The notes: a model not told the origin generated them from the letters alone. Counted from the first letter of the stretch, positions 8,784-17,055 are shown. The stretch is 64,000 nt of DNA from Asticcacaulis sp. AC402 (GCF_000495835.1 NZ_AWGC01000009.1:1-64000), one strand, 5' to 3'. Program-made: numbers and translations.

Positions 8784-9153
8784 CAGGTTTAACCATTCGT
8801 GCCTTCTTGCGGATTTCCTTGAGTTTTAAGCCCTGGCGCACAGACAGGGTGCCATTCATCGCACCCTTGTCAGGATCGGCAAACGCGCGGCCATAGGTCT
8901 TGATGCGCAAGGCGACATCCTCGATGAACTCGCTTTCCCAGGGCGACAATTCGACGCCGGACTGGGCGGCGTCGTGGCGGGCTTTTTTCAGGGCGCGCAG
9001 AGTCGCGCTTTGCAGGGATTTTTGCTGAGCCTTGCGTTGTCCGGAGGGCGAGGGCGGGGCGGCTTTCATACCGCTGCCAGGTCTCATGGCCGTCTTGGTT
9101 TGCAGCGATTTGGCGCGCTTGAGCGGCTTTCCGGGTTTGGAGGTGAAGGCCAT
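8770..9153 (-). CDS. Conserved basic protein of unknown function
   Basis: This is a ~127-residue soluble protein with a very basic, low-complexity N-terminal third (many Lys, Arg, Pro, Ser, Gln). The better-ordered C-terminal half contains LSPWESEFIEDVALRIKTYG, AFADPDKGA and LKLKEIRKKARM. I recall similar short basic proteins in other alphaproteobacteria but know no function. No membrane segment or signal peptide is seen. A TTG two codons upstream is an alternative start; ATG at 9153 is preferred. It lies between gapR and the GH99-like gene, overlapping the latter by 14 bases. A nucleic-acid-related role is possible from charge alone. Confidence 0.55.
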   Translation of the reverse strand: MAFTSKPGKPLKRAKSLQTKTAMRPGSGMKAAPPSPSGQRKAQQKSLQSATLRALKKARHDAAQSGVELSPWESEFIEDVALRIKTYGRAFADPDKGAMNGTLSVRQGLKLKEIRKKARMVKPDAEA

Positions 9154-9191
9154 GACCAAGATTTGAGCGCGGTCATGGCCTGCGTCAAGCC

Positions 9192-9464
9192 TTACATGCC
9201 TATGGCCGACATGTAGAGGTCGAGCAGGGCGTCCTCTTCGTCACGCTTGATCTTGTCCTTCTTGCGGATCGACACGACCTTACGCAGGATCTTAACGTCG
9301 AAGCCTTCACCCTTGGCTTCGGCATAAACTTCCTTGATGTCGTTCGCGATTACGGCCTTGTCTTCCTCCAGACGCTCGATGCGCTCGATGATGGTGCGCA
9401 GGCGGGTCTGGGCGGCGCCAGTGATAACGTCATTGGAGGTGATGGAAGCGGCGTCGTCGGCCAT
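9192..9464 (-). CDS. gapR: GapR (DUF2312), nucleoid-associated DNA-overtwisting sensor
   Basis: The 90-residue protein beginning [12 protein letters not shown] matches Caulobacter GapR (89 residues) in length and layout. An N-terminal helix rich in Glu, Arg and Ile ([20 protein letters not shown]) forms the tetrameric coiled coil. It is followed by the conserved [20 protein letters not shown] and a basic [13 protein letters not shown] ending in [10 protein letters not shown]. GapR clamps overtwisted DNA ahead of replication and transcription and helps gyrase and topo IV relax positive supercoils. The open frame reaches back to 9527, but family alignment sets the start at 9464. GapR is nearly universal in alphaproteobacteria, which supports the taxonomic call. 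Confidence 0.93.
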   Translation of the reverse strand: MADDAASITSNDVITGAAQTRLRTIIERIERLEEDKAVIANDIKEVYAEAKGEGFDVKILRKVVSIRKKDKIKRDEEDALLDLYMSAIGM

Positions 9465-9565
9465 GGCGATAATCCCGAAACTGAAAAAGTTGGACTGAAC
9501 CATAGCCAAGGTGATTCGCCACCTCAACGCCCAGTTTGCAGATGACGCGGATCGCCTGTGGATAG

Positions 9566-10168
9566 TTACAAAACGCCCGCCGCAGCCAAGGCCGGACGCA
9601 GGGTTTTCGGATCGTCGAACAGATGGGTGACAAAGCCTATGGACTTCGCAACATCAATATTGGCAGCATTGTCGTCCGTGAAGAATATCTCCTCAGGCGG
9701 CAGGCCTAAGCGACGCAGCGTAATGTCGTAGATGGCGGGATCGGGCTTGATCACCTTTTCGACGCCCGAGACGATGATGTCGCGGAAATAGCCGAACACC
9801 GGGCTTTTCGAGAAAACCATGGCGGACTTCTCGGCAGGCATGTTTGTCAGGGCGTACAGGGGCACGCTGTTTTTGTGCAATTCTTCGATGATGGCGACGG
9901 TTTCAGCGACCAGCTCGCCGAGCATCTCTTCGAAACGCTCGTCAAACGCCAGGATTTCCGCCTTATAAGACGGATAGGTCAGCAGTCGTTCCTTGCGGTT
10001 CTCGGCGAAGGTCACGCCTGCGTCATGGGCTGCGTGCCATGACATCGGCACGACGGTCTCCAGTACGAAGGCGCGTCGTACCGGATCGGCAATCATCGCG
10101 TTGTACAGATTGGCGGCATGCCAGGTAATGATGACATTGCCGACATCAAACAGAACGGCCTTAACCAT
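9566..10168 (-). CDS. HAD-superfamily hydrolase (subfamily IA, YihX-like)
   Basis: About 200 residues of a HAD phosphatase. Motif I is [10 protein letters not shown], in which the first Asp is the nucleophile and the usual second Asp is replaced by Gly as in YihX-type members. Motif II is YALTN, the motif III lysine is in [12 protein letters not shown], and motif IV is [10 protein letters not shown] helical cap fills the space between motifs I and II. Members dephosphorylate small sugar phosphates, and YihX acts on alpha-glucose 1-phosphate. That would be a possible link to the phosphorylase nearby, but the substrate is not known. ATG at 10168 is preferred over 10177 because AGGA then sits 8-9 bases upstream. 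Confidence 0.75.
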   Translation of the reverse strand: MVKAVLFDVGNVIITWHAANLYNAMIADPVRRAFVLETVVPMSWHAAHDAGVTFAENRKERLLTYPSYKAEILAFDERFEEMLGELVAETVAIIEELHKNSVPLYALTNMPAEKSAMVFSKSPVFGYFRDIIVSGVEKVIKPDPAIYDITLRRLGLPPEEIFFTDDNAANIDVAKSIGFVTHLFDDPKTLRPALAAAGVL

Positions 10169-10185
10169 AAATATCATCCTGACAT

Positions 10186-10226
10186 GAAAAAACGCTTGAA
10201 ATCCATAGACTTCAAGCGTTTTTTTG
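10186..10226 (-). terminator. Rho-independent (bidirectional-looking) terminator after rpmJ
   Basis: AACGCTTGAA at 10191-10200 pairs perfectly with TTCAAGCGTT at 10211-10220 across a 10-base loop. Runs of A on the left and T on the right give U-tracts on both strands. It lies 30 bases past the end of rpmJ and just ahead of the HAD gene, so its main role is to end rpmJ transcription. Confidence 0.85.
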
Positions 10227-10253
10227 AACTAACGTAACTGGGCGCCGGAAAGA

Positions 10254-10379
10254 TTAGCCCTGCTTGGCCTTGAAGCGCGGATCGGTCTTGTTGATAACAT
10301 AGACGACGCCTTTGCGGCGCACGATCTTGCAGTCGCGATGGCGACCCTTGAGCGACTTGAGCGAGCTGCGGACTTTCAT
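10254..10379 (-). CDS. rpmJ: 50S ribosomal protein L36, zinc-ligand-free form
   Basis: The 41-residue product begins [17 protein letters not shown] and ends [12 protein letters not shown], the standard alphaproteobacterial L36. Zinc-binding L36 carries a CXXC...C...H ligand set. Here only one Cys remains and the ends match the C-minus type, so it should fold without zinc. The open frame extends back to 10448, but 10379 is the family start. It is monocistronic with its own strong terminator. L36 is a late-assembling large-subunit protein. Confidence 0.93.
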   Translation of the reverse strand: MKVRSSLKSLKGRHRDCKIVRRKGVVYVINKTDPRFKAKQG

Positions 10380-10611
10380 GGTTCTACCCGAAAATGACTG
10401 TGTTATGTCAACCTGGCGCGACGCGCTTTGCGATGACCGGCATGACAAGAGCGGTGGCTTCTAGGTGAGCGCCTCAATTTTGTCAACGCGATAAAGCAGC
10501 CCTGAACCACAATTTGGTGCACTGCCCGTTATTTTCGTTGCAGGTGTGGCCTTTAATGCCTTGGAAATCGACTCACAATCGGGGTAGATTGTCGCAAAGT
10601 CAGGAGCCCAC

Positions 10612-11958
10612 ATGCGCCTTCGTTATCTCAGCCTGTTCGCCCTGTTGAGCGCCTGCGCTACCAGCACACAGCCGCCTGCGCCCATGCCAGAGGTTCCGGT
10701 GGCGCCCCCCGTTGCGTCGGGTGAGCCGGCACCGGCCTCTTCCGGTTCCGCCTCTTCGGCGCCTGCCGCAGCTCAGCCCGCCCCGGCGCCGGTGCCGGCC
10801 ATTTCCTACGCCAATTTCGACCAGTGGAAGCAGAACTTCATCAGCAAAGCCGCTTCGCGCGGCTTCGATCCCATGTTTACCAGTCAGGTGCTGGAGGGCG
10901 TTAAGCCGCTGACCAATGTTCTGTCGTCGGATAACCAGCAGCCCGAATTTTCCAAGCCGGCCAGTTCCTACATGCGCCAGTCGGTCAGCCCGCCGCGCGC
11001 CGCGGCTGCCCGCAGCAAACTCGACGCCAATACCCATGTGCCCGTCATCGTCACGACCTTTGGTGTGCCTGCGCATCTTCTGGGCGGAATCTGGACCATG
11101 GAAAGCGATCTTGGCCGCGTCCAGGGCAATATAGATGTCATCTCGGCCCTGGCGACCCTGGCCTATGACGGCCGCCGCCGGGTGTGGGCTGAAGACGAGT
11201 TGATCGCTTGCCTGACCATTCTGCGCGACCACAAGATCGGACGCGAGACCTTGAAGGGGTCGTGGGCCGGGGCGATGGGGCAGACCCAGTTCCTGCCGGA
11301 TAACTATCTTCGCCTCGGTACCGACGGCGACAAGGACGGCATTGTCGACATCTGGAAGTCCGATTCCGATGCCTTGGCGTCATCGGCCAACCTCCTGGCC
11401 AAGGCGGGATGGAAGACTGACCAGGATTGGGCTGTCGAGGTGATCCTTCCGTCCGGGTTTGACTACTATCTCAGCGAAACCGCCAGGAAGACACCGGCCG
11501 AGTGGGCGGCGATCGGCGTCAAGCGGGCTGATGGTGGCTACTGGCGGCCGTCTGAGCAGGCCGAGCAGACCACCTTGCTGCTGCCATCGGGCGCGAGGGG
11601 GCCGGCCTTCCTGGCCCTGCCGAACCACTATGTCATACGCAAATACAACAACTCGACCAGCTATGCCCTGGCGGTAGGCCTGATCGCTGATCTGATCGCC
11701 GGCAAGCCGGCTTTGAAAACGTCGTGGCCGGTAGAGCCGCCCCTGAGCCTCAGCCAGCGCAAGACGTCGCAGGCGGCTTTGACTGCGGCTGGCTACGACG
11801 TCGGGACGATCGATGGAGTCATCGGCGTCAAGACCCGCCAGGCGATAAGGGAGTGGCAAAAAGCGCGGGGCGAGGTGGCGGACGGCTATCTCAGCTTCGA
11901 CCTGGCCAACCGATTCGTGGTCATGCAGGGCGGGACTCCAGCTTCGCCGCCGTCTTAG
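10612..11958 (+). CDS. Lytic murein transglycosylase lipoprotein (MltB/SLT_2 type) with C-terminal peptidoglycan-binding domain
   Basis: The 448-residue protein has a lipoprotein signal (LLSAC, lipidated Cys15) and a Pro/Ala/Ser linker to about residue 65. An SLT_2 (MltB-like) lytic transglycosylase domain spans about 65-360. The catalytic Glu is E164 in GGIWTMESDLG; AGAMGQTQFLPDNYL and DGDKDGIVDIW are further family signatures. The tail at ~380-440 (TSQAALTAAGYDVGTIDGVI, TRQAIREWQ) is a PG_binding_1 domain. It cleaves the MurNAc-GlcNAc bond to form 1,6-anhydroMurNAc ends. The NagZ at 40.0 kb acts later on such anhydro-muropeptides in recycling. Confidence 0.9.
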   Translation: MRLRYLSLFALLSACATSTQPPAPMPEVPVAPPVASGEPAPASSGSASSAPAAAQPAPAPVPAISYANFDQWKQNFISKAASRGFDPMFTSQVLEGVKPLTNVLSSDNQQPEFSKPASSYMRQSVSPPRAAAARSKLDANTHVPVIVTTFGVPAHLLGGIWTMESDLGRVQGNIDVISALATLAYDGRRRVWAEDELIACLTILRDHKIGRETLKGSWAGAMGQTQFLPDNYLRLGTDGDKDGIVDIWKSDSDALASSANLLAKAGWKTDQDWAVEVILPSGFDYYLSETARKTPAEWAAIGVKRADGGYWRPSEQAEQTTLLLPSGARGPAFLALPNHYVIRKYNNSTSYALAVGLIADLIAGKPALKTSWPVEPPLSLSQRKTSQAALTAAGYDVGTIDGVIGVKTRQAIREWQKARGEVADGYLSFDLANRFVVMQGGTPASPPS

Positions 11959-12057
11959 AGCGGGATGAGTTCTGATAGAATCAAAACCCCGCTCTAAGTT
12001 TCTGTTTTGTCGCGCAATTTATCCGAAAAGTGCTGCACACTTTGTCGGATTACGCTC
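11955..12057 (+). repeat. Intergenic hairpin repeat common in alphaproteobacteria, doubling as transcription end
   Basis: TTAGAGCGGG (11955-11964) pairs with CCCGCTCTAA (11988-11997) and is followed by the T-rich TTTCTGTTTT, overlapping the transglycosylase stop codon. A second hairpin, ATCCGA plus AAAGTG against CACTTT plus TCGGAT (12021-12050), follows. The unit closes with CGCTCT, matching the opening AGAGCG inverted. I recall near-identical units in many alphaproteobacterial genomes. No second copy was noticed in this window. Confidence 0.6.
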
Positions 12058-12103
12058 TGGAAAACACTTAAACACGAACGCTACGAACTTTTTGGCGTGA
12101 GCT

Positions 12104-12270
12104 TAATACCAGCCCGCGATGACCTTGACTCATCGCGGACTGGCAAGCGCGCCAAAGAACGTTCTTGGGCGCCCGAGCTTATGCGAGGAGCCATGGGGGG
12201 CGCCTAGTCCGGCGCTTGAGCTGAAAACATGCGAATACCAAGCGTCATTCTTTATGAGGCTTGGTATAAG
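12104..12270. repeat. Two-hairpin interspersed repeat, copy 1
   Basis: The element opens with a hairpin of CCAGCCCGCGATGA (12109-12122) and TCATCGCGGACTGG (12130-12143), 13 of 14 paired, around the loop CCTTGAC. It closes with ATACCAAGC (12235-12243) paired to GCTTGGTAT (12259-12267). Between them is a shared core that includes CGCCCGAGCTT and GAGGAGCCATG. The ends TAATACC and GGTATAA are inverted relative to each other. Copy 2 lies at 36591-36731. No protein is encoded. It sits upstream of motA. Confidence 0.75.
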
Positions 12271-12461
12271 CTGCTCGCGAGGCGGCTCTGACTTATGTTT
12301 TCGCTCCCTTTACAAAGCGGCTTCGCGGCGGTTCGTGATTTTCGTGATTAAATCCTCCTTTCTGAAGCTGGTAAAAATTCACGGTTAAAATTCGCCATCA
12401 GGAAACCGGGCCTTAATGATTAACCGAGATAGTGGGCGAAAGATTCGCGCGTGGGCCCTCA

Positions 12462-13334
12462 ATGTTTCAGATTATCGGTATCGTCCTCCTCTTCGGCATG
12501 GTGTTTGGCAGCTACATGCTGGCCGGCGGCAACTTCGCGCCCATCATCGAAGCTGCGCCCCATGAGTTTATGGCCATCGGTGGCTCCGCTGTTGCCGCCA
12601 GTCTGATCAGCAATTCGCTGACGACCCTAAAGGGCATGGGTGGCGGCATGGGCAAGGTTTTTGGCGGCCCCAAATGGAAAGCGTCAGACTACCGCGACCT
12701 GTTGTCGCTGCTGTTTCTGCTAACCAAGACGATGAAGTCCAAGGGCGTCATTGCACTTGAGAGTCACATCGAAAAGCCTCATGATTCCAGTATCTTCAAG
12801 CGATTTCCCAAGATTGTAAAAGATCACTTCGCCGTCGACTTCATTTGCGACACTCTGCGCATGATGACCATGAACCTGGAAGACCCCCACCAGGTCGAAG
12901 ACGCCATGGAAAAGCAGCTCGAAAAGCACCACCATGAAGCCCTGCATCCCGCCCACGCCCTGCAAAACATGGCCGACGCCCTGCCGGCGCTTGGCATCGT
13001 TGCCGCCGTTCTGGGGGTTATCAAGACCATGGGCTCTATTACCGAACCGCCGGAGGTGCTGGGCGCCATGATCGGCGGCGCGCTGGTCGGTACCTTTATG
13101 GGCGTGTTCCTGGCCTATGGCCTGGTCGGTCCATTCGCCACGCGCATGTCCGGCGTGATCGAAGAAGAGAGCGCATTCTACAAGATCATCCAGTCGGTCC
13201 TCGTTGCCCACCTGCATGGCAATGCCGCCCAGATATCTGTCGAAATCGGCCGTGGTTCGATCCCCAGTCCGTCACAGCCCTCCTTCCTCGAAATGGAAGA
13301 GGCACTCAACAATATCCCGGCCGAAGCGGCCTGA
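12462..13334 (+). CDS. motA: Flagellar motor stator protein MotA
   Basis: The 290-residue protein starts MFQIIGIVLLFGMVFGSYML and matches MotA in length and architecture: two N-terminal helices, a long cytoplasmic loop (about 70-175) and two C-terminal helices. Helix 3 carries the conserved Pro in ALPALGIVAAVLGVIKTMG; helix 4 carries the second in GTFMGVFLAYGLVGPFA. With MotB it forms the proton-conducting stator that turns the flagellar rotor. MotB is not adjacent, as is common in Caulobacterales. The open frame extends to 12432; the family N-terminus and spacing favour 12462, although the Shine-Dalgarno is weak. The 400 bases upstream hold two repeats and presumably the promoter. Confidence 0.92.
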   Translation: MFQIIGIVLLFGMVFGSYMLAGGNFAPIIEAAPHEFMAIGGSAVAASLISNSLTTLKGMGGGMGKVFGGPKWKASDYRDLLSLLFLLTKTMKSKGVIALESHIEKPHDSSIFKRFPKIVKDHFAVDFICDTLRMMTMNLEDPHQVEDAMEKQLEKHHHEALHPAHALQNMADALPALGIVAAVLGVIKTMGSITEPPEVLGAMIGGALVGTFMGVFLAYGLVGPFATRMSGVIEEESAFYKIIQSVLVAHLHGNAAQISVEIGRGSIPSPSQPSFLEMEEALNNIPAEAA

Positions 13335-13455
13335 CCGATCGGTTAACCGTTATTGGCGCTGCCACGATGTGCCATCAGTTCCAGCGAAAACCAGGGAATC
13401 ACCCTCTGTTTGCGTTGATCTCCCGGCGGGGCGCCCCGCGCCGGACTGGATTTCA

Positions 13456-13474
13456 CCTCCGGACGGAGGCTTTT
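13456..13474 (+). terminator. Probable Rho-independent terminator after motA
   Basis: CCTCC-ggac-GGAGG followed by CTTTTT lies ~120 bases past the motA stop, with flanking bases lengthening the stem slightly. The remainder of 13335-13652 shows no gene; its right part should carry the promoter of the small lipoprotein at 13653. Confidence 0.5.
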
Positions 13475-13652
13475 TGGGCTGTGTATAGCCGCGAATTCAT
13501 CCTTTCTGTTGAAAAAGCCGGTCACAATCGCATCTGCGATCACAGTTTTGTGAAATAGCTCTTGCGAGACTCAGACGTTTTGAGTATGACTTGGTTCGTG
13601 GGCGTAGGCTTAAAGGTCCTGACGCTCTAACGTTAGAATCAAGGATCTGATC

Positions 13653-13835
13653 ATGACCTCCAAAATCGTTCGCGTCGCCCTGATCGCCGCTGTTGCTGCT
13701 GCTTCGCTGTCCGTTGCTGCTTGCCAACCGAAGGCCACTGAAGCAACCGACGCTGCTTCGGACGCCGCTTCGGCCGTTGTTGAATCGGTTGAAGCTTCGG
13801 CCGAAGTCGTTGCTTCGGACGCCGCTTCGTCCTAA
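13653..13835 (+). CDS. Small Ala/Ser-rich lipoprotein
   Basis: This 60-residue protein begins MTSKIVRVALIAAVAAASLS with lipobox VAAC. The mature part is a low-complexity chain of Ala, Ser, Glu, Val and Asp (QPKATEATDAASDAASAVV...). AAGGAT sits 7 bases before the ATG and a strong terminator follows the gene, so it is a real, probably well expressed, single-gene transcript. Small lipoproteins of this type are abundant in Caulobacterales; the function is unknown. The heptad-like spacing of Ala and Val could form a helix like the Lpp lipoprotein, but that is speculative. Confidence 0.75.
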   Translation: MTSKIVRVALIAAVAAASLSVAACQPKATEATDAASDAASAVVESVEASAEVVASDAASS

Positions 13836-13865
13836 TCCATTCGCCTCCGGGCAATGTATAGAGAG

Positions 13866-13894
13866 GGGCCGTACCTTTGGGTGCGGCCCTTTTT
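13866..13894 (+). terminator. Strong Rho-independent terminator
   Basis: GGGCCGTACC (13866-13875) pairs with GGTGCGGCCC (13880-13889) over a four-base loop, with one G-U pair, followed by TTTTTCTTT. It lies 30 bases after the small lipoprotein gene. Confidence 0.92.
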
Positions 13895-13924
13895 CTTTGC
13901 CCTCTTTTGATGTAGAGATGAGCC

Positions 13925-14203
13925 ATGCGCTTTCTTCTGATCCCCGCTCTGACCATGGCCGTGCTGGGGCTCGCCGCCTGTGGCGACAAGCCTGCCGACA
14001 GCCATGAGGCTGCTGAAACCGAAGCTCCCGCCGATATGCCGATGGATGCGGCCAATGCTGACGCCGCCGCGGCCTTGGAAGCCGCTGTCGCGGCTGAGCC
14101 TGTCGCGGTCGCAGCGGGCGCACAGTCAGCATCCTCTTCGGCTGCAGCGTCCGCATCCGCCCCCGCGGCACCGGACAGCAAACCCGCCGCCGACCACCAC
14201 TAG
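13925..14203 (+). CDS. Small Ala-rich acidic lipoprotein
   Basis: The 92-residue protein has a short signal peptide with lipobox LAAC (MRFLLIPALTMAVLGLAAC). A low-complexity mature chain follows, rich in Ala, Glu, Asp, Met and Ser and ending KPAADHH. It resembles the lipoprotein 90 bases upstream in layout, but they are separated by a terminator. Its stop codon directly abuts the GTG start of mnmC, so the two are cotranscribed. No function is known. Confidence 0.65.
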   Translation: MRFLLIPALTMAVLGLAACGDKPADSHEAAETEAPADMPMDAANADAAAALEAAVAAEPVAVAAGAQSASSSAAASASAPAAPDSKPAADHH

Positions 14204-15946
14204 GTGACCGAAGCGGATTTCTATTTCACGGACGACGGCACGCCGCGGTCGGAGCGTTTCGGCGACATCTACTATTCTCCTCAGGACGGCCTCGCCGAGA
14301 GCCGAACAGTGTTTCTCGAGGGCTGCCATTTGCGCCAGAGCTGGGCCGGCCCCCGGGCTGAGGGCCGTGACTTCACAGTATTGGAATTGGGCTTCGGCAC
14401 CGGGCTGAATATTGCCGCTGCCGTGCAGTTGTGGATCCGCAGCGGATGTCCTGGCAATCTGCATGTATTTACCGTTGAAGCGTTCGTGATCGCGCGTGAT
14501 CAGGCGGCGACCGCGCTCGCAAACTGGCCTGAACTGGCGGAGTTTGCGCAAGCATTGACCGCTCAATGGCCCGCCAACCGGCGCGGTTTCCATCACATGG
14601 ATTTTCCGCAGTGGCGGGTGAGCGTCACGGTCGCCCTGATGGAGGTCGAGGCGGCGCTGGATGCCTGGGAAGGGCAGGCGGACGCCGTCTTCCTCGACGG
14701 GTTTTCCCCCGCTGTGAATCCCGATATGTGGTCGCCGGCGGTTTTCGCCCGCATCGCAGCCCATACCCGGCCTGGCGCCCGACTGGCGACCTTCACGGTT
14801 GCCGGACATGTCCGTCGCGGTTTGCAGGCGGCCGGTTTCACGGTCGCCAAATGCCCGGGGTACGGGCGCAAGCGCGAGCGGCTGGAAGCCGTATTCATCG
14901 GTGAATGCCAATCGCCGTCGCCACGGCCGCGACGTATCGCCATTGCCGGCGCCGGCATAGCCGGAGCCTGTCTGGCATGGCAGGCTGGCCTGTTCGGCGT
15001 AGAGGCCGACATTTTTGATCCAGCGCCCGGCAGTGGGGCTTCGGGCAATCCCGCCGCTCTGGTGACGCCACGTCTCGATGCCGGCGACAATCCTATTTCG
15101 GCCCTGTTCGCCGACGCTTTCGCCTATGCGGTCGGCTTTTATGGCCGGCTAGCCCCGCAAGCCGTGATAGGAAGAGGGGTTTGGCAGTGCGCCCTGGATG
15201 ACCGTGAGCAGGCGCGCTTTGGACGGATTTCACAGCAGGCCGGATTCGCTGCAGGCGACCTGGTGCCGTTTGGTGCCGGGGAACTGCCGGACGCGCCGGA
15301 CCTCGGCGGTCTGCAAATCACGCCGGCGCTGTACGTGTCACCGGCGGAGCTTCTGGGCGTCCTGATGGCGGGGAGGCCGATTGTCCGGACACCCTTGCCG
15401 GACGATCTCAGCGGTTATGACGCTGTCGTCCTGGCTTGCGGTGACGGCATTCTTGATCGTCCAGACGTGGCTTTACCGCTGCAACCGGTGCGCGGGCAGA
15501 TCGAAAGTGCCGCTGAGGACATGGACCGGGCGATGGCCTGGGGCGGTTATGCGGTGCCCCAGGCGGCAGGGATGCTGTTTGGGGCTACGCACGACCGCGG
15601 CGATCGTGGCACCGATGTACGCCGGGCGTCATCTGAAGCTAATCTCGCCAACCTGGCCAGGCTTCTGCCGGATCGTGCCGCGGCATTGCGTGATGTTGAG
15701 CTTGTTTCGCGCGCATCCGTGCGCGTGACCTCGCGCGACCACTTGCCAGTCCTGGGCCCGGTCGTGGACCCAAGACTGGGCGAAGTCACGCCGGCGATCC
15801 ATGTTCTGACGGGCCTGGGCTCGCGCGGGTTTTGCCTGGCGCCGTTGCTGGCCAAGGCGGTTCTGGCGAACCTGACCGGTCTGGCGCCGCCCCTGACGGC
15901 CGCGGCGGCAAGGTTACTGCGCCCCGGTCGCTTTGTCGGGCCGTGA
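14204..15946 (+). CDS. mnmC: Bifunctional tRNA (mnm5s2U34) modification enzyme MnmC
   Basis: A 580-residue fusion. The N-terminal methyltransferase half (~1-235) has the SAM loop ELGFGTGLN (61-69) and the DUF752 signature FLDGFSPAVNPDMW (163-176). The C-terminal FAD-dependent oxidoreductase half (~243-580) opens with IAIAGAGIAGACLAW (245-259) and ends with the FAD-site GLGSRGFCLAPLLA. The FAD half removes the carboxymethyl group from cmnm5U34 and the SAM half methylates the resulting nm5U34 to mnm5U in wobble uridines. Translation starts at GTG directly after the TAG of the upstream lipoprotein. The order of domains and total length are normal. Confidence 0.92.
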   Translation: MTEADFYFTDDGTPRSERFGDIYYSPQDGLAESRTVFLEGCHLRQSWAGPRAEGRDFTVLELGFGTGLNIAAAVQLWIRSGCPGNLHVFTVEAFVIARDQAATALANWPELAEFAQALTAQWPANRRGFHHMDFPQWRVSVTVALMEVEAALDAWEGQADAVFLDGFSPAVNPDMWSPAVFARIAAHTRPGARLATFTVAGHVRRGLQAAGFTVAKCPGYGRKRERLEAVFIGECQSPSPRPRRIAIAGAGIAGACLAWQAGLFGVEADIFDPAPGSGASGNPAALVTPRLDAGDNPISALFADAFAYAVGFYGRLAPQAVIGRGVWQCALDDREQARFGRISQQAGFAAGDLVPFGAGELPDAPDLGGLQITPALYVSPAELLGVLMAGRPIVRTPLPDDLSGYDAVVLACGDGILDRPDVALPLQPVRGQIESAAEDMDRAMAWGGYAVPQAAGMLFGATHDRGDRGTDVRRASSEANLANLARLLPDRAAALRDVELVSRASVRVTSRDHLPVLGPVVDPRLGEVTPAIHVLTGLGSRGFCLAPLLAKAVLANLTGLAPPLTAAAARLLRPGRFVGP

Positions 15947-16123
15947 CAACCGTTGAAAAACAGCTGTACCGACGCATTCCAGTAGCCAGGTGAAATTGCG
16001 ATCGCGGCGGATGTTGTGAGACGGGCCCTTTTCAAAAAACCTATGACGACTCTTTAACCACGGCGTTCATCCACCGTTCAGGCGAGCGGGCGTAGCGTCA
16101 CATGCAAAGTAAGGGATAGTGAC

Positions 16124-16606
16124 ATGAAACGCGTTCTTATGGTCTGCACCTGCGCTGCCACCTTGGCGCTGACAGCCATTGCGGCCGTCAGCGTGTCCTA
16201 TGCCGGCTCGGCCCGTCCCGGCGACGATAGCCGCCAACTGACCCGCAATCGCAGCCAGTGTTTCGATCCCGACTTCGTCCGCAGCTATCAGACCCTCAAC
16301 GATCACAAGGTCATCGTCACATCGGACCGCAATGAGGCCTTTGAACTGACACTGGGTGGGGTGTGTATCGGGCTGGATACCAGCTTCCAGATCGGCATCC
16401 GCTCGCGTCACGGCTTCAGTGATATCTGCGGTCCGTTCGATGGTGAGATCGTCTGGAGCGACGGCCTGCGTGGCCTGCAGTCGTGCCCGATAACCGCAAT
16501 GCGTCACCTCGAAGGCGAGGACGCGGCGCCCTATGTCCGTGGCAAGCGGTCGGACGAGCGTAGCGACAGGCGTTCGGAAGACGGCAAATCACAAGAGGAA
16601 TCATGA
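16124..16606 (+). CDS. Secreted paralogue 1 of a tandem array (DUF6491-like)
   Basis: The 160-residue protein has a signal peptide (to about SYAGS) and a short globular domain. It shares the pattern of its three downstream neighbours: a Cys, then a V-I-V turn, a basic stretch before L-x-L, a central Cys, an F-S-D-I-C segment, and a C-terminal Cys before a charged tail. Four conserved Cys suggest two disulfides in the periplasm. It differs from the others by a long, charged C-terminal extension (VRGKRSDERSDRRSEDGKSQ). AAGGGA lies 8 bases before the ATG. Its stop overlaps the next start (ATGA). Function is unknown. Confidence 0.7.
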   Translation: MKRVLMVCTCAATLALTAIAAVSVSYAGSARPGDDSRQLTRNRSQCFDPDFVRSYQTLNDHKVIVTSDRNEAFELTLGGVCIGLDTSFQIGIRSRHGFSDICGPFDGEIVWSDGLRGLQSCPITAMRHLEGEDAAPYVRGKRSDERSDRRSEDGKSQEES

Positions 16607-17043
16607 CCATGAAGATTCGAAAGCCCCTCGGTTTCACCATTGCCGGCCTTGGCGCCGGCATGTTGGCCGTAACCCTGGTCTCGACGAGCCAGGCTGGCCC
16701 TTCCGATGACCGTCGCTCTGCCGATCGTGAAGTCCGTGGTGAGCGCGTGACCCCGCGCTGCCTGGACGGCGACAATGTCGGCCGGACTCACGTCGTCGAT
16801 CAGAACACGCTTCTGGTCTACGACCGATTTGACAATGCGTACAAGCTGGACGTCGGCGGTCCCTGCCGCAGCATGAATGACATGTCCGTAATCGGTTTCG
16901 AATTCAACGGTTCGACGCAAATCTGCCGCGCCCACGACGCCATGCTGTTGCGCCATGAGCCGCCCAGCAGCATGGTTACACGCTGCCTGATCAATGGCAT
17001 TCAGCCGCTGACCCGCGAAGAAGCGGCCGAATTGGATAATTAA
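16603..17043 (+). CDS. Secreted paralogue 2 of the array (DUF6491-like)
   Basis: A 146-residue exported protein with a signal peptide ending near SQAGPSDD. Conserved elements are PRCLDGDNV, NTLLVYDRFDNAYKLDVGGPC, FEFNGSTQICRAHD and VTRCLINGIQPLTREEAAEL. The last block is nearly the same as in the other copies. The start ATG overlaps the previous stop; a second ATG two codons on (MKIRK) is equally possible. It is cotranscribed with its neighbours. Confidence 0.75.
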   Translation: MTMKIRKPLGFTIAGLGAGMLAVTLVSTSQAGPSDDRRSADREVRGERVTPRCLDGDNVGRTHVVDQNTLLVYDRFDNAYKLDVGGPCRSMNDMSVIGFEFNGSTQICRAHDAMLLRHEPPSSMVTRCLINGIQPLTREEAAELDN

Positions 17044-17055
17044 GGGGTAAATATC

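Noticed and set aside
12407-12430. TTAA-containing sequence ahead of motA as a CtrA site
   Set aside because: TTAATGATTAACC has the wrong spacing for TTAA-N7-TTAA; only a half-site match, too weak to call.
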